Shown in pieces: positions 1-6,115 of a stretch of DNA of 10,191 bases (position 1 is its first letter; the number at the start of each line of letters is the position of its first letter). The position numbers were made by a program, and so were the translations under genes. Location: contig JAPLCL010000068.1 of the NCBI GenBank assembly GCA_026392265.1, positions 1 through 10,191 of the forward strand, in the 5' to 3' direction. The stretch is from Actinomycetota bacterium (GTDB lineage Bacteria > Actinomycetota > Thermoleophilia > UBA2241). A model generated the notes under the pieces. It did not search any database. It was not told the DNA's origin and was given only the letters and a program-made list of their open reading frames with translations.

Positions 1-1287
1 GGGCCGGGTGGCCTTGCCGCGGCGATCGGCGCCGCTCGTGCCGGCGCGAAGACCCTGCTGGTGGACCGCTACGGGTGCTTCGGGGGCGTCATCTCGCAGG
101 TGGGGGTCGACAGCATCGCCTGGTATCGGCACGAGGGCACCGTCGACCTGCAAGGGATCGGCATCGAGTTCGAACAGCGCGCCCGCGCCATGGGTGCCAC
201 TGAGCCGGAGTCCCAGTCGCTGAGCGAGGCACTGGACCCCGAGATGTTCAAGGTCGTCGCCGATACCCTGGTCCAGGAGGCAGGCGTCGATCCTCTTCTG
301 CACTGCCTGGCTGTCGACGCGATCGTGGACGCGGGGGCGATTGCGGGGATCGTCATCGAGGGCAAGTCCGGCCGTCAGGCGATCCTGGCGGAGCGTGTCA
401 TCGACGCCAGCGGCGACGCCGACATCGCGCGACTCGCCGGGGCGGCGTGCCGCAAGACGCCGGTGGACGAGATGATGGGCGTCACCGTCATGTTCTCGTG
501 CTCGGGAGTGGTCAAGGAGCGCTTCCTTGAGTACGTCGCGGCCACCGGCCCCACCTACGGAGACTGGGGCAAATGCTGGCAGGTCGAGACGACGGGCAAG
601 GAGGACAGCCTCTTCAGCCCATATCTTCAGGAGCCCTTCGACCTGGCTCGAGAGGAGGGGATCATCCCCGAGGGCGTGCGCAGCATCGGCGGCACCTGGG
701 GCCGCGTCACCGACACCGGCGAGGCGAGCTCACTCAACATGGTGGTGATGGGGGGCTACGACTGCACCGACGTGCGGGACCTGACGCGCGCCGAGATCGA
801 GGGACGCCGGCAGGCGCTCATGGCCATCGAGGCGCTGCGGCGCTTCACTCCCGGCTTCGAGAACGCCCGGCTGCGCACCTTCGGCATGACCCTCGGCACG
901 CGTGATTCCTGCAAGATCGTCGGCCGCTACGACCTCACGGGGCATGACGTGCGCAACGAGGCCCGCTTCGACGACTCGGTCGGCATCTTCCCCGAGTTCC
1001 TGGACGGCTACGGCACGCTCGTCCTGCCGACCACGGGCCGCTACTTCCAGGTGCCCTACGGGATCCTCGTTCCTCAGGGCGTCGACAACCTCCTGGTCGC
1101 CGGGCGCTGCGTCGCCGGCGACAAGGCCTCGCATGCGGCCACTCGCAGTCAGATGTGTTGCGCGGTGACGGGCCAGGCCGCCGGCGTGGCGGCTGCCGTG
1201 TCGCTCAAGGACGGTCGCAGCACAGACCGGGTGGACGTGCGGCGAGTCCAGGCGGCGCTGCAGAATCAGGGCGTGCGCCTGGCCTGA
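1..1287 (+). CDS. FAD-dependent oxidoreductase (FAD_oxidored-type), 5' truncated by the window edge
   Basis: Flavoprotein oxidoreductase, probably cytoplasmic, whose substrate cannot be read from sequence. The frame is open from base 1 and 428 residues are visible. They begin inside the Rossmann dinucleotide motif: GPGGLAAA is the end of a GxGxxG loop, and the second strand ends in the acidic residue of TLLVDR (Asp22 of the visible part), expected to bind the FAD ribose. Other family hallmarks follow: VIDASGDADIARLAGA (about residues 133-148), GTRDSCKIVGRYDLTGHDV (about 299-317), and a C-terminal FAD-closing segment with VPYGILVPQGVDNLLVAGR followed by QAAGVAAA. Relatives are about 440-460 residues long, so probably only 10-20 codons are missing. 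The gene ends 29 bases before the convergent GntR gene. Its promoter and operon partners lie outside the window. The family includes enzymes acting on varied organic substrates, and a dehydrogenase donating electrons to an ETF is possible but unproven. Family assignment is firm; specific function is unknown. Confidence 0.88.
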   Translation, partial: GPGGLAAAIGAARAGAKTLLVDRYGCFGGVISQVGVDSIAWYRHEGTVDLQGIGIEFEQRARAMGATEPESQSLSEALDPEMFKVVADTLVQEAGVDPLLHCLAVDAIVDAGAIAGIVIEGKSGRQAILAERVIDASGDADIARLAGAACRKTPVDEMMGVTVMFSCSGVVKERFLEYVAATGPTYGDWGKCWQVETTGKEDSLFSPYLQEPFDLAREEGIIPEGVRSIGGTWGRVTDTGEASSLNMVVMGGYDCTDVRDLTRAEIEGRRQALMAIEALRRFTPGFENARLRTFGMTLGTRDSCKIVGRYDLTGHDVRNEARFDDSVGIFPEFLDGYGTLVLPTTGRYFQVPYGILVPQGVDNLLVAGRCVAGDKASHAATRSQMCCAVTGQAAGVAAAVSLKDGRSTDRVDVRRVQAALQNQGVRLA

Positions 1288-1316
1288 ACCGGGCCTGGGC
1301 GACGAGGGACCCTTCG

Positions 1317-2063
1317 CTAGGCCGCGCCGCCGTCCACCGGCGCGGTCACAGCGAACTCCGTGCGGTCGCCCCTGTAGACGTCGCGGGCCAGCTCCACGAC
1401 CTCGTCCTCGGCGTCGAAGACCGTCCGCGAGAGGACGAGCGCCGGACTGCCCGGCTTCACCCCCAGCGTCTCGGCCTCGAAGCGGTCGAGCGTGACGGCC
1501 ACCACCCGGGCGTCGGCCTTGGCCGGGTGCACGTCGTAGCGCGTGCGCAGTATCTCCCACAGCGACCCGGTCAGATCGTACTCGAGCAGGTCGGGGAAGC
1601 GCGCCGCCGACAGATGGATGTTCTCGATGGCGACCGGCTCGCCCTTGGCCGTCCGCAGCCGCTGCAGCAGATACACCTGGCCTCCGGCGGGGACGCCGAG
1701 CAGCGCGGACATGATGGGGTCCGGGTCGAGCGTGACGGCGGCCAGTACCTCCGTGCCCGGAGTGCTGTCCGCATCGCTCATGACTCGTGTGAAGCTCCCG
1801 ACGCTGAACCGCAGCCTGGGTTCGGCCACAAACGTACCTCGGCGGGGGCTGCGGTAGACGTAGCCCTCACGCATGAGGGTCTCCAACGCGTGACGCGCGG
1901 TCATTCGGCTGACGCCGTACCGCTCGCTCAGAACGCGCTCAGAGGGAACCGACTTGTGGGGGTCCAGGCGACCAGCCTCGATCTCGTCGCGCAGCAGTGC
2001 AGCGACCCACGAGTAAAGAGGGCTCGACCGAGCCGGCGGGCGCCGTTCGCTTCCCACTCGCAT
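1317..2063 (-). CDS. GntR-family transcriptional regulator with UTRA domain (HutC/DasR subfamily)
   Basis: Predicted ligand-responsive repressor of 248 residues. Residues about 15-81 form the GntR winged helix: LYSWVAALLRDEIEAGRL, then VPSERVLSERYGVSRMTARH (recognition helix), then LREGY-like MREGYVY and the wing RSPRRGTFVAEP. Residues about 88-241 match a UTRA effector domain, with VYLLQRLRTAKGEPVAIENI and SPALVLSRTVFDAEDEVVEL followed by VYRGDRTEF. I chose the ATG at 2063 because GGAGGGG lies just upstream, the family's N-terminus fits, and the upstream in-frame extension (open to 2222) has no domain similarity. The spacing from GGAGG to ATG is short (4 bases), so the GTG two codons later (2057) is an alternative start. 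The gene diverges from the importer operon and converges with the flavin oxidoreductase. The TACCA/TGGTA palindromes at 2141-2168, about 80-105 bases upstream, are the obvious candidate binding site. UTRA ligands are commonly sugars, amino acids or histidine-pathway intermediates; the ligand here is unknown. Confidence 0.93.
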   Translation of the reverse strand: MRVGSERRPPARSSPLYSWVAALLRDEIEAGRLDPHKSVPSERVLSERYGVSRMTARHALETLMREGYVYRSPRRGTFVAEPRLRFSVGSFTRVMSDADSTPGTEVLAAVTLDPDPIMSALLGVPAGGQVYLLQRLRTAKGEPVAIENIHLSAARFPDLLEYDLTGSLWEILRTRYDVHPAKADARVVAVTLDRFEAETLGVKPGSPALVLSRTVFDAEDEVVELARDVYRGDRTEFAVTAPVDGGAA

Positions 2064-2140
2064 CACCCCTCCGCGGCCTCGAAGTCGAGAGTCGGCGACT
2101 GCTTCGTCGCACAAAGTGCTGCCATCGCGTCCACACAAGC

Positions 2141-2168
2141 GTACCACAGGATTTAGTGGTACATACCA
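2141..2168. promoter_or_regulatory. Candidate GntR/UTRA operator: three TACCA half-sites in alternating orientation
   Basis: Two perfect palindromes share their central half-site. The left one is GTACCAC (2141-2147), 8 bases, GTGGTAC (2156-2162). The right one is TGGTA-CA-TACCA (2157-2168). The right palindrome has the architecture TGGT-N4-ACCA, which is that of the DasR/NagR (YvoA) operator core TGGTCTAGACCA, and the divergent gene encodes a regulator of that subfamily. The position, about 80-105 bases upstream of the regulator start, fits autoregulation. Repression of the importer from here would need the promoter to lie nearby or action at a distance, because the importer start is about 290 bases away. 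The pattern is seen directly; binding is inferred. Confidence 0.55.
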
Positions 2169-2334
2169 GCAGCTTGCGACCGATATGTTCAGAGCGCACG
2201 TCGACGCGGTGCCACGACGCACATACGTCAGTGATGGCCCTCACGTCCAGCATTTCGTGCTGGCGAACCGCTGTTCAGCAGAACCTTCAGACGTCGCAGC
2301 GCCTTCTCCGTGCTAATTAACCGGTCAATCTCTC

Positions 2335-2363
2335 TTGCTATCTTGACGGAGAGGTTGTATGGT
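2335..2363 (+). promoter_or_regulatory. Possible sigma-70-type promoter of the importer operon
   Basis: TTGCTA (2335-2340) and TATGGT (2358-2363) are separated by exactly 17 bases, and each matches four of six consensus bases. A transcript would start near 2370 and have a leader of about 85 bases containing the hairpin at 2381-2415. The near-palindrome TTAACCGGTCAA (2317-2328) sits just upstream of the -35 element and could be an activator site. Another hexamer, TTGACG at 2343-2348, has no good partner at 16-18 bases. High-GC actinobacteria use varied promoters, so this is a moderate call only. Confidence 0.33.
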
Positions 2364-2380
2364 GCCCCAAATGTAGTTAG

Positions 2381-2415
2381 GGGCGGTATGGTGGCGTGGG
2401 GTGCCACCATCGCCC
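2381..2415 (+). promoter_or_regulatory. Strong leader hairpin upstream of the binding-protein gene
   Basis: ATGGTGGC (2388-2395) pairs perfectly with GCCACCAT (2403-2410) across a 7-base loop. Outside it GGGCG (2381-2385) pairs with CGCCC (2411-2415), with a two-base bulge GT on the left. That gives 13 base pairs ending 25 bases before the Shine-Dalgarno sequence. A T4 run follows (2422-2425), so the element could act as a weak attenuator, a 5' stabilising hairpin or a protein-binding palindrome. A competing stem, GCCCC (2364-2368) with GGGGC (2380-2384), would use part of the left arm, but its upstream arm may lie before the transcript start. Confidence 0.45.
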
Positions 2416-2440
2416 ACGTCGTTTTGCAAGCCTACTTCTA

Positions 2441-2447
2441 GGGGGAG
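2441..2447 (+). promoter_or_regulatory. Ribosome-binding site of the solute-binding protein gene
   Basis: GGGGGAG lies 8 bases before the ATG at 2456. This spacing decides that start over the longer in-frame reading from 2396, which has no such element, and over the internal ATG at 2522, where AGGGG is too close to the start. Confidence 0.7.
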
Positions 2448-2455
2448 CAGCGAAT

Positions 2456-4141
2456 ATGGCCAGTGATCAGTACCGCAGAGATTACGCACACCACCTCATC
2501 GAGCAGGTCAACAAGGGGCACATGACGCGGCGGCAGCTACTGGTCCGCGCGTCCGTGTTCGGTTTCTCCGCCTCAGCCGCCGGCTCGCTGCTGGCCGCCT
2601 GCGGCGGCAGCAGCTCGAGCTCGACGTCGCCGGCGGCCAGTGCCAGCGGCGCGCCCGCCCCGGTCATGGGCGGCACGCTGAAGGCCATTCTCCCGCCGTC
2701 GATCACCGATCTCGACCCGGTCACGATCTACGACCAGGGCGGTATCGTCCTCATCTCGCAATTCTGTGAGTACCTCATCGATCTGGACAACAAGAATGGG
2801 CTCAAGCCCAAGCTCGCGCTGAGCTGGTCGCCGAACACCGACGCGTCGGTCTGGACCTTCAAGCTGCGCGAAGGCGTCATGTTCAGCGACGGCAGCCCCT
2901 TCGAGGCCGAAGACGTGGTGGCCACCTTGGAGCGCCTTGTCGATCCCAAGAGCGGCTCGGCTGCTCTCGCCGCTCTTGCCGGTATCCTGTCGCCGGGCGG
3001 CACCAAGGCCGTTGACGCGGCCACCGTCGAGTTCACCCTCGACAAGCCCTTCGCCGACTTCCCGTACCTGGTGTGCGCCTCGTCGTACAACACGGTCATG
3101 CTGCCGCGCACGTACAAGGGCGACTGGGTCAAGAACCCCGTGGGCACCGGCCCGTGGACCCTCAAGGAGTACGTCGCCAAGCAGAAGTGCACGGCCGTGA
3201 AGAAGCCCGACTACTGGGGCAAAGACGACGCGGGCAATCAGCTGCCGTACCTGGACCAAGTCGACTGGATCCTCGTCCAGGACGAGTCGGCCGCCAACCT
3301 CCAGCTGCAGTCCGGAGCCATCGACCTCCAGCAGCAGACGGTCTTCCAGGGCTCGCAGGCGCTGTTCGCCGACCCCAACCTCAGGGTGGACATCTACCCG
3401 GGCAGCGGTATCCGCGAGGTCGCCTTCAACATGCAGAAGGCCCCGTGGAAAGACAACAAGCCGCTCCGTCAGGCGGTGGCCTACTGCCTCGATCGCGACG
3501 CCATCAATAAGGCGCTGTACGACGGCCGCAGCAACCTCGGCTACGACACCTTCTGGGAGCCGACCGTCTTCCCGGGCAGCCCGACCCCGTCGCCGCGCGC
3601 CCAGGACTACGACAAGGCCAAGCAGCTCCTCACCGACGCCGGCCTCGCCAACGGGACCGACATCACGCTGACCTTCTCCAAGTACCTCGAGAACCCGCAG
3701 TTCGCACAGCTCATCCAGGCGCAGTGCGAGCCGGCCGGCATCAAGGTCAAGCTCGAGCAGCTGAGCTACGACGCCTACTACGCCGGCGAGAGCAACGTCA
3801 CTCCATGGCTCAATGCGGCCATGACCATCACCGAGTGGGGCAGTCGGCCCACGCCTGGCGTGTTTGCGCAGGCCATGCTTCTGCCCACCAGCACCTGGAG
3901 CTCGTCGCACTGGGACAACAAGGACTTCACCGACACCTTCAACCAGTACATGGCGACCAGCGACGAGGCGTCGCGCACGGACCTCGCCACCAAGGCCTCC
4001 GGCATCCAGCAGGACGACACGCCCATCCTCCTGGCCTTCTACATCACCCAGCTGCGCACGCAGAAGAAGAACGTGTTCGGCGTGCAGGGCCCCGGCTCGT
4101 TCTACTGCGATCTCAGCATGGCCTACATGACGACCGCGTAA
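2456..4141 (+). CDS. ABC transporter solute-binding protein, family 5 (Dpp/Opp type), Tat-exported lipoprotein
   Basis: Extracytoplasmic lipoprotein of 561 residues that captures a solute and delivers it to the permeases encoded next. A 22-residue cytoplasmic tail precedes a twin-arginine leader: TRRQLLVRAS (residues 24-33, Arg25-Arg26), a hydrophobic stretch, and the lipobox LLAAC with Cys49 as the likely lipidated residue. A Ser/Ala-rich linker (50-71) leads into the mature domain, which starts at about MGGTLKA (71-77). Family-5 signatures include WTFKLREGVMFSDGSPFEAE (133-152) with DVV (153-155), and PVGTGPW (228-234), followed by PDYWGKD. The total length fits the family. The leader style is typical of actinobacterial and Chloroflexi binding proteins. 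The gene is first in the importer operon, 47 bases before the permease gene. Family-5 proteins bind di- and oligopeptides but also nickel chelates, opines, glycosides and other solutes, so the ligand is not assigned. Confidence 0.95.
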   Translation: MASDQYRRDYAHHLIEQVNKGHMTRRQLLVRASVFGFSASAAGSLLAACGGSSSSSTSPAASASGAPAPVMGGTLKAILPPSITDLDPVTIYDQGGIVLISQFCEYLIDLDNKNGLKPKLALSWSPNTDASVWTFKLREGVMFSDGSPFEAEDVVATLERLVDPKSGSAALAALAGILSPGGTKAVDAATVEFTLDKPFADFPYLVCASSYNTVMLPRTYKGDWVKNPVGTGPWTLKEYVAKQKCTAVKKPDYWGKDDAGNQLPYLDQVDWILVQDESAANLQLQSGAIDLQQQTVFQGSQALFADPNLRVDIYPGSGIREVAFNMQKAPWKDNKPLRQAVAYCLDRDAINKALYDGRSNLGYDTFWEPTVFPGSPTPSPRAQDYDKAKQLLTDAGLANGTDITLTFSKYLENPQFAQLIQAQCEPAGIKVKLEQLSYDAYYAGESNVTPWLNAAMTITEWGSRPTPGVFAQAMLLPTSTWSSSHWDNKDFTDTFNQYMATSDEASRTDLATKASGIQQDDTPILLAFYITQLRTQKKNVFGVQGPGSFYCDLSMAYMTTA

Positions 4142-4188
4142 GGCAGATCGAACCACCAATGACACTAGGCTGACGTAGGGTCCCCGGG

Positions 4189-5136
4189 ATGCTGCGCCTC
4201 ATCGGCCGCCGGCTGCTCCTCATGGTGCCGACACTGATTCTTGTGTCGATACTCATCTTCGCGCTCGCGGAGGTGCTGCCCGGCGACGTGGGGCGCTCCA
4301 TCCTGGGGCCTTACGCCACCGACCAGCAGGTCAAGATCCTCAACAAGGAGCTGGGCGCCGACAGGCCGCTCTACGAGCGTTACGCCAGCTGGGCCGGCGG
4401 CTTCGTCACCGGCGACTGGGGAGATTCACTGCTTCTCAAAGTGCCGGTCTTTCCGACCGTCATGAAGGCGCTCGGCAACTCACTCGTGCTCGCCGGCTTC
4501 GCGCTGTTGATCATCGTGCCCGTGTCCGTCCTTCTGGGCGTCTACGCGGGGCTGCGCAAGGACAGCTTCCTCGACCGCGGCATCACGATCTCCACGCTCT
4601 CGATGACCGTGATCCCCGAGTTCGTCAGCGGCGTCATCCTTCTGTACATTTTCGCGGTCTGGCTCAAGTGGCTGCCGGTGACCGCGATGCCGCCCGAAGG
4701 TGCCCCCTTCGTGGACCGCTTCTACTACCTCATCCTGCCCGCCATCCCGCTGATGTTCCTCGAGCTCGGCTACATCGCCCGCATGGCCCGTGTCGGCACC
4801 GTGCAGGTGCTCGCCATGCCCTACATCCGCACCGCCGTGCTCAAGGGCCTTCCGCGCCGCCGCGTGATCTTCGGACACGTGCTGCGCAACGCCATGGTGC
4901 CCACGGTCACCGTGATCGGCAGCCAGGTAGGCTGGCTCATCGGCGGCCTCGTGGTCATCGAGACGCTGTTCGTCTACCCCGGCATCGGCAAGCTCATGGT
5001 CGACGCCGCGCAGACACATGACGTGGTGATGCTCGAGGCGTCCGTGCTCATGGTGGCCGTGATCTACATGGTCTCCAACCTGCTCGCCGACATCGTTGTG
5101 GCGCTGCTCAACCCGCGCATCCGGATGGGAGGCTGA
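4189..5136 (+). CDS. ABC transporter permease, DppB/OppB type
   Basis: Inner-membrane channel subunit of 315 residues, the first of the two permeases of the importer. The N-terminal helix (about 9-29) is followed by the large external loop characteristic of DppB proteins, including LPGDVGRSILGPYAT and ELGADRPLYERYASW. Further hydrophobic segments lie at about 97-120, 136-160, 178-195, 240-262 and 282-307. The EAA-type coupling loop that docks on the ATPase is at about 211-238 (PYIRTAVLKGLPRRRVIFGH, then VLRNAMVP). The start ATG has a modest TAGGG 8 bases upstream. The gene ends 1 base before the second permease gene. Subunit type is certain; the transported substrate is unknown. Confidence 0.95.
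   Translation: MLRLIGRRLLLMVPTLILVSILIFALAEVLPGDVGRSILGPYATDQQVKILNKELGADRPLYERYASWAGGFVTGDWGDSLLLKVPVFPTVMKALGNSLVLAGFALLIIVPVSVLLGVYAGLRKDSFLDRGITISTLSMTVIPEFVSGVILLYIFAVWLKWLPVTAMPPEGAPFVDRFYYLILPAIPLMFLELGYIARMARVGTVQVLAMPYIRTAVLKGLPRRRVIFGHVLRNAMVPTVTVIGSQVGWLIGGLVVIETLFVYPGIGKLMVDAAQTHDVVMLEASVLMVAVIYMVSNLLADIVVALLNPRIRMGG
5127..5132 (+). promoter_or_regulatory. Ribosome-binding site of the second permease gene (fixes a GTG start)
   Basis: GGGAGG lies within the last codons of the preceding permease gene, 5 bases before the GTG at 5138. It supports this start over the GTG at 5096, which lies deep in the upstream gene and has no comparable site. Confidence 0.65.
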
Positions 5137-5137
5137 C

Positions 5138-6115
5138 GTGGGCGAAGAGCGTAGCCCCTTGCGGCCCGGCCCCGATCTGGCGGAAGAAGCCAGCTGGGTG
5201 GACGCGGATCCCGAGATGCTGGAGCTCCAGGCCGACGCCGGGCGCAAGTCGGAGGAACTGCACGCGGACGCCGCGGCGGCCCTCGAGCAGAAGCGGCAGC
5301 GGCGCTACCTCGTCAGGGCGCTCCTGCGCAGCCCGACCTTCATGACCGGCCTCATCATCGTCCTCTTCTGGGTCTTCATGGCGCTCTTCTCGACGTTCAT
5401 CACGCAGAGCCCCACCGACGTCGATGCGATGGCCTCCCTTCAGGCCCCCAGCGCGGCGCACTGGTTCGGCACCGACGACCTCGGCCGCGACGTGCTCGCT
5501 CGCACCATGGCTGGCGCCCGCACCGTGCTCGTTATCGCCCCGCTGGCGACTATGCTCGCTCTGCTGTGGGGCGGCATCATCGGCCTCGTCTCCGGCTTCT
5601 ACCGCGGACTCACCGACGAGATCATCATGCGCCTCGTGGACGTGCTGCTCGCGCTGCCGATCATCATCACCTCGATCCTCATCCTCTCGCTGCTCGGCAA
5701 GAGCGTGGCCATCGTCATCGTCGTTATCGGCGCGCTGTTCACGCCGGTGGTCAGCCGTACCATACGTTCGGCGGTCATCGGCGAGCGCGAGCGCGAATAC
5801 GTCATGGCGGCGCGCCTGCGTGGCGAGCGCTCGGCGTTCGTCATGGCTCGCGAGATCCTTCCCAACATCACGCAGCCGATCATCGTCGAGGGCACCATCC
5901 GCCTGGGCTACGCCGTGTTCACGGCGGCCACCCTGTCGTTCCTCGGCTTCGGCCTGGTGCCGCCGTCACCCGACTGGGGCCTCACCATCGCCACGGAGCG
6001 GATCTTCCTGCAGATCGCCCCGTGGACGGTCCTGTTCCCCGCCGCCGCCCTCGCCTCTCTCGTGGTGGGCGTGAACCTCATCACCGACGGACTCTCAAGG
6101 GTCTTCTCGAAATGA
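5138..6115 (+). CDS. ABC transporter permease, DppC/OppC type, with a long charged N-terminal tail
   Basis: Second inner-membrane channel subunit, 325 residues from a GTG start. The DppC hallmark HWFGTDDLGRDVLAR lies at 108-122, just after the first membrane helix (about 68-88). Further helices are at about 128-153, 165-186, 189-206, 246-272 and 296-316. The coupling loop is at about 221-247 (YVMAARLRGERSAFVMAREI, then LPNITQP). The cytoplasmic N-terminal tail, about 65 residues, is longer than usual and strongly charged. Residues 25-56 (including EMLELQADAGRKSEELHADA and then EQKRQRR) look helical and possibly coiled-coil. The stop codon overlaps the ATPase start codon (ATGA at 6112-6115), which indicates translational coupling. 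Confidence 0.95.
   Translation: MGEERSPLRPGPDLAEEASWVDADPEMLELQADAGRKSEELHADAAAALEQKRQRRYLVRALLRSPTFMTGLIIVLFWVFMALFSTFITQSPTDVDAMASLQAPSAAHWFGTDDLGRDVLARTMAGARTVLVIAPLATMLALLWGGIIGLVSGFYRGLTDEIIMRLVDVLLALPIIITSILILSLLGKSVAIVIVVIGALFTPVVSRTIRSAVIGEREREYVMAARLRGERSAFVMAREILPNITQPIIVEGTIRLGYAVFTAATLSFLGFGLVPPSPDWGLTIATERIFLQIAPWTVLFPAAALASLVVGVNLITDGLSRVFSK

Larger units (their letters stand above)
2064..2455. other. Divergent intergenic regulatory region between the GntR gene and the importer operon
   Basis: About 390 bases with no supported gene. From left to right I see the ribosome-binding site of the GntR gene (minus strand), the three-half-site operator candidate at 2141-2168, an imperfect palindrome TTAACCGGTCAA at 2317-2328, promoter-like hexamers at 2335-2363, a direct repeat GTATGGTG at 2357-2364 and 2386-2393, a leader hairpin at 2381-2415, and the ribosome-binding site of the binding-protein gene at 2441-2447. 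The region is visibly richer in A and T than the neighbouring genes, as expected for promoter DNA. Short open frames here (for example up to 104 residues across 1939-2253) lack recognisable domains and typical codon use. Confidence 0.7.

Noticed and set aside
1291..1323. Inverted repeat GGCCT...AGGCC between the convergent oxidoreductase and GntR genes
   Set aside because: Only five pairs around a 22-base interior and no T run, and it overlaps the end of the regulator gene; too weak to call a terminator.
2064..2222. 53-residue N-terminal extension of the GntR regulator
   Set aside because: It runs through the operator-like palindromes, has no GntR-family similarity, and a Shine-Dalgarno-like GGAGGGG precedes the ATG at 2063.
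2573..4165. Very long open frame (530 codons) antisense to the binding-protein gene
   Set aside because: It is antisense to a clear family-5 binding protein, is rich in Arg, Gly, Val and Ala without domains, and arises from third-position GC bias.
4159..4173. Five-codon mini-frame (MTLG then stop) between the binding-protein and first permease genes
   Set aside because: It is too short and has no ribosome-binding site; such frames are expected by chance in a 47-base gap.
5566..6111. Upstream in-frame extension of the fused ATPase
   Set aside because: It lies entirely within the DppC-type permease, reads as His/Arg-rich nonsense, and the ATGA overlap gives a natural start at 6112.
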